DNA of 12,400 bases, from the NCBI GenBank assembly GCA_015264885.1, contig JABZYY010000029.1, forward strand, positions 1-12,400, read 5' to 3'. The position numbers and the translations under genes were made by a program. Under the pieces are notes generated by a model, which saw only the letters and a program-made list of their open reading frames with translations, made no database searches and had not been told where the DNA came from. The stretch is from Streptococcus sp. (GTDB lineage: Bacteria > Bacillota > Bacilli > Lactobacillales > Aerococcaceae). This document shows positions 1 to 5,926 of this stretch, one piece after another. Position 1 is the first letter of the stretch. The number at the start of each line of letters is the position of its first letter.

Positions 1-544
1 ATTCCGAGATGAGGCGTTGGTATTTCGGTGAGAGGCCGTTAAATGGCTCGTCAAACAACAATACGCTTGGATTCATCGTGAGCACACTAGCAATCGCCAC
101 GAGTTTCTTTTCCCCGCCAGAAAGGTGATAGGGAATGCGGTCCTTCAAGTGCTCGATTTCTAGAAGCGCTAGCGTATCATTCACTCGTTTTTCGATTTTT
201 TCTTCGGGTAATCCGAGTTGGCGTGGACCGAAGGCAAGCTCTTCAGCAACCGTCGTATTGAAGAGTTGAATATCGCTGTTTTGGAAAATCAAACCGACTT
301 GTTGGTATAAGTGGCCGGCATTACTTGGGTCTTTTAAGAAATCTGCATCCACCGTCCAATCGTTAAATTGATATTGTCCAGAAGAGAGCGGAAGTAGTCC
401 AACTAAGATTTTAAAGAGCGTGGATTTCCCGGCTCCATTTGGTCCCATCAAAGCCACTGTTTCGCCTTTATCAATATGAAGGTTGATGTCGTGGATTCCA
501 ATGTCTTCGCTATAGTGATAATTTCCATCGTGAATTGTAATCAT
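1..544 (-). CDS. cbiO: ECF cobalt/nickel transporter ATPase CbiO (partial; C-terminus lies beyond the left edge)
   Basis: This is the ATP-binding subunit that energises group I ECF metal uptake together with CbiM and CbiQ on the inner face of the membrane. About 181 codons are visible, starting MITIHDGNYHYSEDIGIH. A Walker A motif (GPNGAGKST) lies near residues 34-42, the Q-loop as GLIFQNSD, the signature as LSGGEKK, and Walker B as LLFDEPFNGL. The last 80-100 residues of a normal CbiO, including the switch His, are cut off by the window edge. The ATG at 544-542 is preceded by AAGGAA six bases upstream and lies 12 bases after the cbiQ stop, so it is the last visible gene of a cbiM-cbiQ-cbiO operon. 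Generic ECF ATPases look similar; the neighbours make the metal assignment. Confidence 0.92.
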   Translation of the reverse strand, partial: MITIHDGNYHYSEDIGIHDINLHIDKGETVALMGPNGAGKSTLFKILVGLLPLSSGQYQFNDWTVDADFLKDPSNAGHLYQQVGLIFQNSDIQLFNTTVAEELAFGPRQLGLPEEKIEKRVNDTLALLEIEHLKDRIPYHLSGGEKKLVAIASVLTMNPSVLLFDEPFNGLSPKYQRLISE

Positions 545-556
545 AAGCGTTCCTTT

Positions 557-1345
557 CTAGCGTAGCATGGTTGTTGCGGCAACCAGCACGATTAATTCGA
601 GTAATAATAACACGTCCTCTTTCTTCCAGCAAAAAGGGGATTTTTGTTTGACGTCCATTCCGTAGCCTCGAAGCGTCATAGCCTCGTAGACTTCTTTAGT
701 GTGGTTTTTCGATGATAAATACAAGAGTCCAAGAATCGATCCAAATAACCCGAGATTTACCTTTTGGCCAATGGTTCGCAACTGCACACATTCGATTTGT
801 TGCTGCAGGTGTTTTCCGAGAATATACGTGTATTTCATCGCGAGTTCAATGGTTTGAATCATCGTTTTTGGGAAATGCAACTGGCGAAGCGCCTCAACAA
901 GTTGAACGCTTGTCGTTGTGGCTAAAAAGAGCGACAAGTTTAAGACAAGAATTCCTGTACGACCAAGGAAGATGCCACTATTCTGCAAGCCTCTTAGAAG
1001 AATACTTGGCAAGAGGACAATCGCTGTAAAAATGAGTACCCGCGTGAGAACCTTCCACAGACGTAGGAGCGCTTCTCCTGGAAGAAAGGCGATATGCGCT
1101 AATAGGAAAATCGCCAAAATCCATAGTTGGATGGTGGAGTGGCTGAGAGTGATCAGAATCGCTAAGCACACAAAGTAAACGAGCCGCATCCAAGACGAAG
1201 ATTTCGCCTTAAATGCGGGTGTCGTTTGTTTCATTTTGCCGAGTAGACGGCGCAATGAGTTAATATTCATTTGTAAATATTGATGGCTTTTTGAAGAGGC
1301 AGCGAGTGCTTCTTCTCTTTGTAGCCAGTCAGGTAGTTTACGCAT
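557..1345 (-). CDS. cbiQ: ECF cobalt/nickel transporter transmembrane subunit CbiQ
   Basis: CbiQ is the T-component that couples ATP hydrolysis by CbiO to the metal-binding component CbiM. The protein has about 262 residues, with hydrophobic segments in its central part and at the C-terminus. It keeps the two cytoplasmic coupling motifs of the family: ALRQLHFP in the middle and EAMTLRGYG near the C-terminus. I start it at the ATG at 1345-1343 (MRKLPDWLQREE), because family members usually begin close to the PDWL motif and a GGAG lies 12 bases upstream. This gives an 8-bp overlap with the end of cbiM, consistent with translational coupling. An in-frame ATG at 1363 would add six residues but has no good ribosome binding site. 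Family assignment is firm; the choice of start is moderate. Confidence 0.9.
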   Translation of the reverse strand: MRKLPDWLQREEALAASSKSHQYLQMNINSLRRLLGKMKQTTPAFKAKSSSWMRLVYFVCLAILITLSHSTIQLWILAIFLLAHIAFLPGEALLRLWKVLTRVLIFTAIVLLPSILLRGLQNSGIFLGRTGILVLNLSLFLATTTSVQLVEALRQLHFPKTMIQTIELAMKYTYILGKHLQQQIECVQLRTIGQKVNLGLFGSILGLLYLSSKNHTKEVYEAMTLRGYGMDVKQKSPFCWKKEDVLLLLELIVLVAATTMLR

Positions 1346-2318
1346 GAGATGCTTTTGCTCCATTCATTGTTCGAATCATTTTTCCTAAAATATAGAAGAT
1401 TAATAGTGCAGTAATGGCTGATAAAATATAACCAACTGCGATGTTTGTACCAGGGATCGTGTAGTCACTGAAAAGGGCTTCGAATGAAAATCCATTCTCG
1501 ATTCCTGCTGGGACATTAGTCATCATTTCAGCAAGTTCATCGGCTGACCATTCTCCAAAGGCTGTTCCTTCTGCTAATAATCCTAGTGGACTCAATACGA
1601 CTAAGGCGATTAAGACATAGCGGATTTTCTTTACGAAAGAAGTCGTGTTCACAGAAGTTGGTGTGTACAATTCTTGTGGTGCCACTTGTTTCACGAATCG
1701 ATAAATGACATAGGTGAAGAAGACTTCAACAGCACCGGTAATCGTTAAGTGAGTCACCATCATGGCTGGAATCGTAACCGCTAATCCATAAGGGTTATAC
1801 AGTGGTTCGCCTCCTTGAGTGGAAATGATTGGTTGAATTCCAAGTTCAATGGCTGTTAAGAAAGCAGCCACATTAATCCCTACGTAAGAGCCAACGAGAA
1901 CTCCGGCTGTTTCGTGGTTTTGTTTACGGAAGAAATTATAAACGGCGTATCCGACAAATGGCATTGCGATTGCCATGTTGAAGATATTGGCTCCAAGTGC
2001 AAGAATTCCTCCATCTCCAAATAGAAGTGCTTGTAAGAGGAGGGCGACGGTCAGTGCCAGACTCGCGGCATATGGTCCAATTAAGATTGAAAGTAGCACT
2101 CCGCCGACAGCGTGAGCAGTAGTACCGCCAGGGATTGGCACATTAAACATCATTAATAAGAAAGAAAGAGAAGCCGCAATTCCAAGCATTGGTGCTAGTT
2201 CTTTGTTTTCCTTTAATTGTGCTTTTACTTTTGTAATGGATAGACCTACAACGGGTGCAGCAGCAACTGCTAAAACAGCACATGATGCGGGGCTCAAGTA
2301 ATTATCTGGTATATGCAT
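1338..2318 (-). CDS. cbiM: Cobalt/nickel ECF substrate-binding component CbiM with fused N-like C-terminal domain
   Basis: This is the membrane S-component that binds and translocates Co2+ or Ni2+. In CbiM/NikM proteins the mature N-terminus (Met1-His2) and a conserved internal His coordinate the metal. The ORF is open from an ATG at 2336, but I choose the ATG at 2318-2316. It gives the family N-terminus MHIPDNYLSP with His at position 2, and GGAG lies eight bases upstream. The internal His is in GGTTAHAVGG (about residue 69). Residues 1-220 are the CbiM core. A link rich in Thr/Ser leads to a C-terminal segment resembling the CbiN/NikN domain (PLGLLAEGTAFGEW, then a DYTIPG motif and a last membrane helix), so M and N functions are fused in 326 residues. 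The window does not decide Ni from Co. Confidence 0.92.
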   Translation of the reverse strand: MHIPDNYLSPASCAVLAVAAAPVVGLSITKVKAQLKENKELAPMLGIAASLSFLLMMFNVPIPGGTTAHAVGGVLLSILIGPYAASLALTVALLLQALLFGDGGILALGANIFNMAIAMPFVGYAVYNFFRKQNHETAGVLVGSYVGINVAAFLTAIELGIQPIISTQGGEPLYNPYGLAVTIPAMMVTHLTITGAVEVFFTYVIYRFVKQVAPQELYTPTSVNTTSFVKKIRYVLIALVVLSPLGLLAEGTAFGEWSADELAEMMTNVPAGIENGFSFEALFSDYTIPGTNIAVGYILSAITALLIFYILGKMIRTMNGAKASHA

Positions 2319-2345
2319 AACAAATTCTCCGTTCATATTTTTCTA

Positions 2346-2369
2346 AGTTGTTAACAGAATATCACAACT
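2346..2369. promoter_or_regulatory. Inverted repeat upstream of cbiM (candidate operator)
   Basis: AGTTGT (2346-2351) and ACAACT (2364-2369) form a perfect 6-bp inverted repeat separated by 12 bases, 28 bases upstream of the chosen cbiM start. A GTTAAC palindrome overlaps the left arm. A metal-responsive repressor could bind here, but the repeat matches no site I can name with confidence. I found no convincing -35/-10 pair for cbiM and no cobalamin riboswitch features. Confidence 0.25.
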
Positions 2370-2420
2370 GAAAAAATGAGTTCGTTGCAAAATAAGTTTA
2401 ACAAATGTTACTGATAGATG

Positions 2421-2449
2421 TTGAGTCACTTTCTTAGAATTCCTATGGT
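2421..2449 (+). promoter_or_regulatory. Candidate promoter for the GNAT-like gene
   Basis: TTGAGT (2421-2426) and TATGGT (2444-2449) are separated by 17 bases. A second possible -10, TATACT at 2458-2463, lies closer to the gene. The gene start is at 2494, behind a GGAGG at 2481-2485. Confidence 0.4.
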
Positions 2450-2493
2450 GAGAGTCGTATACTATAGATAGAACTGTTAAGGAGGATTTGCAA

Positions 2494-2766
2494 ATGGAAT
2501 TTATTAAAGAAGAAAAAGCGTTTAGACATTACAATGCAGCTGGAGAAATGGATGCTGAAATCACATATATCCCTAAAGGAGAAGGAGTGATTGATGCGAA
2601 CCATACATTTGTGGATCCAAGCCTACGCGGACAAGGAGTAGCGCGCCAATTAGTGGACAAGTTAGCAGACTTTGCTAGAGATGATAACTTAAAGATTCAT
2701 GCAACATGTCCTTATGTCGTTGCTTTATTCGAAAAAAGTACTGAATACGATGATGTAAAAATATAA
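2494..2766 (+). CDS. Small GNAT-like N-acetyltransferase (YjdJ-type)
   Basis: This 90-residue protein has the compact GNAT fold of the 'Acetyltransf_CG' type: the acetyl-CoA loop FVDPSLRGQGVARQLVDKL (residues about 38-56) and then ATCPYVVALFEK. Proteins of this size are about half of a normal GNAT enzyme, and their substrate is generally unknown. The frame is open from a TTG at 2488, but the ATG at 2494 is the sensible start because GGAGG (2481-2485) sits eight bases upstream. The gene stands alone between the divergent cbiM operon and the small RNA at 2839, and no terminator of its own is obvious directly after the stop. Family assignment is good; biological role is not inferable. Confidence 0.88.
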   Translation: MEFIKEEKAFRHYNAAGEMDAEITYIPKGEGVIDANHTFVDPSLRGQGVARQLVDKLADFARDDNLKIHATCPYVVALFEKSTEYDDVKI

Positions 2767-2826
2767 AAAAAGTGTTAATTCATATAAATAATTATTTAAA
2801 TTCACAACTTATTCATAAATGAGCAC

Positions 2827-2832
2827 TATAAT
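2827..2832 (+). promoter_or_regulatory. Consensus -10 box of the small RNA, with phased ATTCA repeats upstream
   Basis: TATAAT at 2827-2832 is a perfect -10 box, but no good -35 lies 16-18 bases upstream. In its place the motif ATTCA occurs at 2779, 2800 and 2811; the last two are 11 bp apart, one helical turn. Promoters activated by OmpR-type response regulators often carry such phased direct repeats instead of a -35. That reading is an inference. Confidence 0.5.
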
Positions 2833-2838
2833 TTAGCC

Positions 2839-2956
2839 ATACCCAATAAAACACCTAAGGTTTACTTCTCCCAAGTAAAAAAATGAACTCCCAACATTTT
2901 TTTATTAGTAAACCCTCCTAACCTTTTCCCGCTGTTCCCAAACAGCGGGTTTTTTT
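2839..2956 (+). ncRNA. Candidate C-rich regulatory small RNA (about 118 nt)
   Basis: A consensus TATAAT at 2827-2832 predicts a start near A2839, and a strong intrinsic terminator ends at 2956. Between them there is no ORF but clear RNA structure. An outer 8-bp stem (2859-2866 with 2907-2914) encloses a perfect 10-bp stem (2876-2885 with 2895-2904), with a 9-nt internal loop on one side and a 9-nt apical loop. CCCAA occurs four times, at 2842, 2870, 2890 and 2937: in the 5' end, the internal loop, the apical loop and the terminator loop. CCCTCCTAACC lies in the linker at 2912-2922. These C-rich unpaired segments are complementary to Shine-Dalgarno sequences, as in the UCCC-motif RNAs of staphylococci (RsaE/RoxS) and the Cia-dependent RNAs of streptococci. 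I see no CiaR-type TTTAAG repeat, so homology to those is not claimed. Confidence 0.6.
2928..2956 (+). terminator. Strong intrinsic terminator of the small RNA
   Basis: CCCGCTGTT (2928-2936) pairs perfectly with AACAGCGGG (2941-2949) around a CCCA loop, and seven T follow. It ends the small RNA and insulates the methyltransferase gene from upstream transcription. Confidence 0.9.
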
Positions 2957-2959
2957 GTT

Positions 2960-2987
2960 TTGGAAAAAGGGGTATTTATGATAGTAT
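2960..2987 (+). promoter_or_regulatory. Candidate promoter of the methyltransferase-sortase unit
   Basis: TTGGAA (2960-2965) and TAGTAT (2982-2987) are separated by 16 bases, directly after the terminator and 30 bases before the ATG. TTGTTT (2955-2960) with TATGAT (2977-2982) is an equal alternative. Confidence 0.35.
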
Positions 2988-3017
2988 GGACAAAGACCAA
3001 TAGAAAAGGAGACGCTC

Positions 3018-3638
3018 ATGAATCAAAATCACTATTATACAAATCAACCGAATAGTAAGAGCCAAGAAAAACATTTTAGCTATGTTTTAAAGGGATTCAC
3101 ATTCCAGTTTGCTAGTGATAATGGAGTGTTCTCGAAAAACACGATTGACTTTGGAAGCCAATTGCTGATTGAATCGTATGAGGTGCCAACCCATCTTACA
3201 CAAGGAAAACTCCTAGATGTCGGTTGCGGTTATGGTCCAATGGGATTGTCCTATGCAAAGGCAAATCCTGAGATGTCTGTGGAAATGGTCGATGTCAATG
3301 AACGTGCCATGGATTTAGCAAAACGGAATGCCGAAGCGAATGGAATTCAGAACGTAACGATTCACGAAAGCAATACGTATGACAATGTCCACGCGAAGGA
3401 TTATTCAGTGATTATTAGTAATCCACCGATTCGTGCCGGGAAAGAAGTCGTGCATCGCATTTTAAAAGAGGCTTACGACCACTTAGTAGAAGAAGGGCAA
3501 CTCGTCATCGTGATTCAGAAAAAACAAGGGGCTCCGAGTGCGCAAAAGAAAATGCAAGAGGTTTTTGGGAATGTAGAACGCATTGCACTCGATAAAGGGT
3601 ATTGGATCCTTGTGAGTACAAAAGAAAAAGGGGAATAA
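3018..3638 (+). CDS. Class I SAM-dependent methyltransferase, RsmC/YbxB-like
   Basis: This 206-residue enzyme matches the single catalytic domain of the RsmC family, which methylates guanine in small-subunit rRNA using S-adenosylmethionine. SAM motif I is LLDVGCGYGPMG (about residues 65-76), and an acidic residue follows beta strand 2 (VDVNERA, Asp92). The catalytic NPPIRAGK motif (135-142) is typical of N2-guanine methyltransferases of this group. Enterobacterial RsmC is a tandem of about 340 residues; the 200-residue form is usual in Bacillota (YbxB). The ATG has AGGAG six bases upstream. The sortase gene begins two bases after the stop, so the two are probably cotranscribed. The rRNA target is inferred from the family only. 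Confidence 0.88.
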   Translation: MNQNHYYTNQPNSKSQEKHFSYVLKGFTFQFASDNGVFSKNTIDFGSQLLIESYEVPTHLTQGKLLDVGCGYGPMGLSYAKANPEMSVEMVDVNERAMDLAKRNAEANGIQNVTIHESNTYDNVHAKDYSVIISNPPIRAGKEVVHRILKEAYDHLVEEGQLVIVIQKKQGAPSAQKKMQEVFGNVERIALDKGYWILVSTKEKGE

Positions 3639-3640
3639 AA

Positions 3641-4399
3641 ATGGAAAAGATTGAAGAAAGAAGAAATCAAAAAACACCAAAGCAGCCAAAGAAGAAATTT
3701 AACTGGCGCATTTTCCTAGCAACGATTTTATTTATTATTGCTGGGGTCTTATTTGCGGCAGGTCCAATTCGTACGTTCTTGCTTTCTCGTTTGCAAAGTC
3801 AACAAATTGAAGCTGCTTCAAACATTACTTTAGCTGAAGTAAAAGCCAACGAGGCGGAGGAAGCAGAGTTTGATTTTTCGAAGGTTGAAGCGATTGATTT
3901 AGATAAAGTGTTAAAAGCGAATTTCGATAAAGGAAAATTCTTAACGCTTGGACAAATCGCAATCCCAAGTGTGAAGTTAAACTTACCAATCTATAAAGGA
4001 TTGGCAAACGAAGTGTTACTATCAGGTGCCGGAACGATGAAACCTACTCAAAAGATGGGTGAAGGAAACTACGCTCTTGCCAGCCATAATTACTTTGGCG
4101 ACATGACACTGTTATTCTCACCACTTGTGAACCTTAAAGTTGGCGAGAAGATTTATACGACGGATTTAGAATATGTTTATGAATATGAAACAACTTCTGT
4201 CGAATTGATTGAACCTACAAGAGTAGAAGTGATTAACGACCAACCTGGCGTGACAGAGATTACGCTCATTACTTGCGATGACTATAATGCGTCAAACCGT
4301 TATTGCATCAAAGGAAAATTTGTATCGAAGACTCCAGTTGGAGAAGTCAGTGATACTGTGAAGCAAGCCTTCAACTTAAACTTTAATACGATTAAATAA
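3641..4399 (+). CDS. srtA: Class A sortase
   Basis: Sortase A cleaves the LPXTG signal of surface proteins and joins them to the cell wall. The 252-residue protein has a Lys/Arg-rich cytoplasmic tail (residues 1-23), one membrane anchor (about 24-42), a charged linker and the sortase barrel. The catalytic triad is visible: His149 in LASHNY, Cys212 in TLITCDDY and Arg220 in SNRYCIKG. The frame opens upstream at 3602, inside the methyltransferase, but the ATG at 3641 has AAAAGGGG seven bases upstream and starts immediately before the basic tail. No LPXTG substrate gene is nearby, which fits a housekeeping enzyme. The transcript ends at the terminator at 4403-4438. Confidence 0.93.
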   Translation: MEKIEERRNQKTPKQPKKKFNWRIFLATILFIIAGVLFAAGPIRTFLLSRLQSQQIEAASNITLAEVKANEAEEAEFDFSKVEAIDLDKVLKANFDKGKFLTLGQIAIPSVKLNLPIYKGLANEVLLSGAGTMKPTQKMGEGNYALASHNYFGDMTLLFSPLVNLKVGEKIYTTDLEYVYEYETTSVELIEPTRVEVINDQPGVTEITLITCDDYNASNRYCIKGKFVSKTPVGEVSDTVKQAFNLNFNTIK

Positions 4400-4402
4400 C
4401 AG

Positions 4403-4438
4403 AAAATCCCAATCACTAAAGCGGTGATTGGGATTTTT
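4403..4438. terminator. Bidirectional terminator between the sortase and CDF genes
   Basis: A 14-bp perfect stem (AAAATCCCAATCAC at 4403-4416, complement at 4424-4437) has a 7-nt loop and A/T tracts on both sides. It can therefore end both convergent transcripts. The CDF stop codon is only a few bases away. Confidence 0.88.
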
Positions 4439-4440
4439 AT

Positions 4441-5325
4441 TTAGAATTGATAAGGTTCTACGTGAATATCGATAAACGAAATAGCGAATTCATCATAAAG
4501 TTCTCTTTCAATAAATTCAGTGATTTGATGACTCTTATAGACGGATAGGTCTTTATCCATACAAACGGTTAAGTCGATATACACATTTGATCCGTATCGA
4601 CGCGCTTTAATTTCACGAATATCTTTTACCTCGGGATGACGTAAGATAACGGGGATATAATTATCCAATTCCGTTTGGTCGAAACCATCTGTCAGTTGAA
4701 ACGCACTTTCGATAAACACTTCGACTGCCGTGCGGATGATTAGAAGACCAACCACAAAAGCCATGATATTATCGAGCCAGTGTAATCCAAGAGCGGCAAA
4801 TAAAACTGCGATTGCAGTCAAGAAACTGGTCATCGCATCGCTTAAGTTATCTTTCGCGGTTGCCTTTAGCCCTAGTGACTGGATGCGTGCTGCTAGATTC
4901 TTATTATAGAAGTACACGCCAATCATAATCACCCCTGAGAAAAATCCAACGATAGAAGAAATGAGTGATGGAGCCTCCGTTACTGGATTAAGAAATGCTT
5001 GGAAGGCGTTTCTGACGACTTCAATCCCGATAAAGAACATGATAAATGAAGTCGCAAGGCTGGCGATAGTTTCGAATTTCCAGTGACCGTAGGGGTGGTT
5101 TTCATCACTTGGCTTTTGCGATACGCGTAATCCTACAAGTACAAGAACGGATGAAATCACGTCTGTGAAGTTGTTCCATCCATCGGCAAAGAGCGCTTCT
5201 GAGTTGAAGAGTTTCCCGACAATCAGTTTTGCTGCGGATAAAAAGATGTATGTGCCGATACTTAAGATGGCGCCACGCTCGGCTTGCTTGAGGCGCTCCG
5301 TTGCAGATAATGGCAAAGTTGTCAT
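4441..5325 (-). CDS. Cation diffusion facilitator (CDF) metal exporter, probably Mn-type
   Basis: CDF proteins export divalent metals from the cytoplasm by proton antiport. The 294-residue protein shows six hydrophobic segments and a C-terminal cytoplasmic metallochaperone-like domain (from about residue 215) ending FIDIHVEPYQF. The transport site reads Asn51-x3-Asp55 in helix 2 (ADGWNNFTD) and Asp159-x3-Asp163 in helix 5 (KDNLSDA). Zn exporters have His or Asp at the first positions; an N-D/D-D set is the pattern associated with Mn exporters such as pneumococcal MntE. HPYGHWKFE follows helix 2. The ATG at 5325 touches its AGGAG with no spacer, so the TTG at 5316, nine bases downstream of the SD, may be the true start and would remove three residues. 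No yybP-ykoY Mn riboswitch is visible upstream. Confidence 0.88.
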   Translation of the reverse strand: MTTLPLSATERLKQAERGAILSIGTYIFLSAAKLIVGKLFNSEALFADGWNNFTDVISSVLVLVGLRVSQKPSDENHPYGHWKFETIASLATSFIMFFIGIEVVRNAFQAFLNPVTEAPSLISSIVGFFSGVIMIGVYFYNKNLAARIQSLGLKATAKDNLSDAMTSFLTAIAVLFAALGLHWLDNIMAFVVGLLIIRTAVEVFIESAFQLTDGFDQTELDNYIPVILRHPEVKDIREIKARRYGSNVYIDLTVCMDKDLSVYKSHQITEFIERELYDEFAISFIDIHVEPYQF

Positions 5326-5346
5326 CTCCTAAAATAAAATTCGTTT

Positions 5347-5352
5347 ATTATA
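5347..5352 (-). promoter_or_regulatory. Consensus -10 box of the CDF gene
   Basis: On the minus strand a perfect TATAAT lies about 22 bases before the ATG. No good -35 sits at 17 bases; TTGCAC lies at 20. The leader would be very short, leaving no room for a metal riboswitch. Confidence 0.4.
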
Positions 5353-5416
5353 GTAATGCTTTTGAAAAGGGGGTGCAATTGATAAAGTATGCCTAAAACT
5401 CGGTGGATAGTGCTGG

Positions 5417-5608
5417 AAATCAATTCTGTAGGATCCTTACGGATCATTTTTATCATCACCATAATAGGATACCGATTCGAGCCTTCGTCTCTCATCTTTC
5501 AAGCCTCAAAGTGGGAGTAGGAAGCAAGCTTCAACTCCCACTAGTTCGCATTGAATATTTTTCCCTATTATGGTGATGATAAAATCCGTAAGGTCCAAGA
5601 ATTGATTT
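5417..5608. repeat. Long imperfect inverted repeat (arms about 52 and 45 bp)
   Basis: The left arm 5417-5468 is the reverse complement of 5564-5608. There is a perfect 21-bp block (5448-5468 with 5564-5584), a 10-bp block (5435-5444 with 5584-5593) and an 11-bp block (AAATCAATTCT with its complement at 5598-5608), with small insertions between them. The right arm is the start of the first 91-bp direct repeat, so the left arm is a third, inverted, partial copy of the same element. Confidence 0.75.
5510..5542. repeat. GC-rich hairpin in the centre of the inverted repeat
   Basis: AGTGGGAGT (5510-5518) pairs perfectly with ACTCCCACT (5534-5542). Inside it, GAAG (5521-5524) pairs with CTTC (5529-5532) around CAAG. 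No T-run follows on either strand, so it is not a standard terminator. It may be the core of an intergenic repeat element. Confidence 0.7.
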
Positions 5609-5665
5609 ACTACGTATTCGCCTTCGTGAAATGGAGCGGTGCAGAGAGTTAATGAGTGCTCCTCA
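5575..5665 (+). repeat. 91-bp direct repeat, copy A
   Basis: The copy begins GATGATAAAATCCGTAAGG and ends GAGTGCTCCTCA. It is 111 bp from copy B with no indels and 82 of 91 bases identical. In one frame it reads 25 codons, from DDKIRKVQELIYYV onward, to TAA, and several differences from copy B are at third codon positions. At its end TTAATGAG (5649-5656) pairs with CTCATTAA (5662-5669), and six T follow, so this copy finishes in a weak terminator-like hairpin. Confidence 0.8.
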
Positions 5666-5685
5666 TTAATTTTTTAATTTTTACG

Positions 5686-5776
5686 GATGATAAAATTCGC
5701 AAGGTCCAAGAATTGATTTACTACGTATTCACCTTTGTGAAATGGAATAGTGCAAGGAGTTAATGAGTGCTCCTCA
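5686..5776 (+). repeat. 91-bp direct repeat, copy B
   Basis: This is the second tandem copy, about 90 percent identical to copy A. The same 25-codon frame is open and ends at the equivalent TAA. It lacks the downstream half of the AT-rich hairpin found after copy A. A faint third echo of the 3' end (GGAG-rich arm, CTCC arm, T-run) lies at 5812-5856. Confidence 0.8.
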
Positions 5777-5866
5777 CCTTTTATATAGTTTATATCTTTG
5801 AGAGAATAGGCGCAGGGAGAAAGTGGAGTTTGCTGTAGACTCTCCTATATTTTTTGTCAGAAACAA

Positions 5867-5895
5867 TAGACGGAGTTTGGTGGATTTGTTATAAT
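5867..5895 (+). promoter_or_regulatory. Promoter of the flavodoxin gene
   Basis: TAGACG (5867-5872) and a consensus TATAAT (5890-5895) are separated by 17 bases. Transcription should start near 5902, giving a leader of about 25 nt. Confidence 0.65.
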
Positions 5896-5926
5896 CTTCT
5901 TATTGAATGAGAAAGAGAGTGGTATT

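Larger units (their letters stand above)
5326..5926. other. 600-bp gene-free repeat region
   Basis: No complete gene is visible between the CDF start and the flavodoxin start. The stretch holds three copies of one element (two direct, one partial and inverted), a GC-rich hairpin in the middle and a flavodoxin promoter at its right end. Short open frames inside the copies look like decayed 3' gene ends rather than live genes. Confidence 0.7.

Noticed and set aside
712..1193. Open frames at 712-1029, 918-1178 (+) and 978-1193 (-)
   Set aside because: They lie inside cbiQ in other frames, lack ribosome binding sites and show no family signal.
2319..2480. Cobalamin riboswitch upstream of cbiM
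   Set aside because: The gap is too short and lacks the B12-box conserved core.
5326..5400. yybP-ykoY manganese riboswitch before the CDF gene
   Set aside because: The predicted leader is about 15-25 nt, too short for this riboswitch.
5575..5776. CRISPR array
   Set aside because: Only two direct copies of 91 bp, with a 20-bp gap; repeat length and number do not fit.
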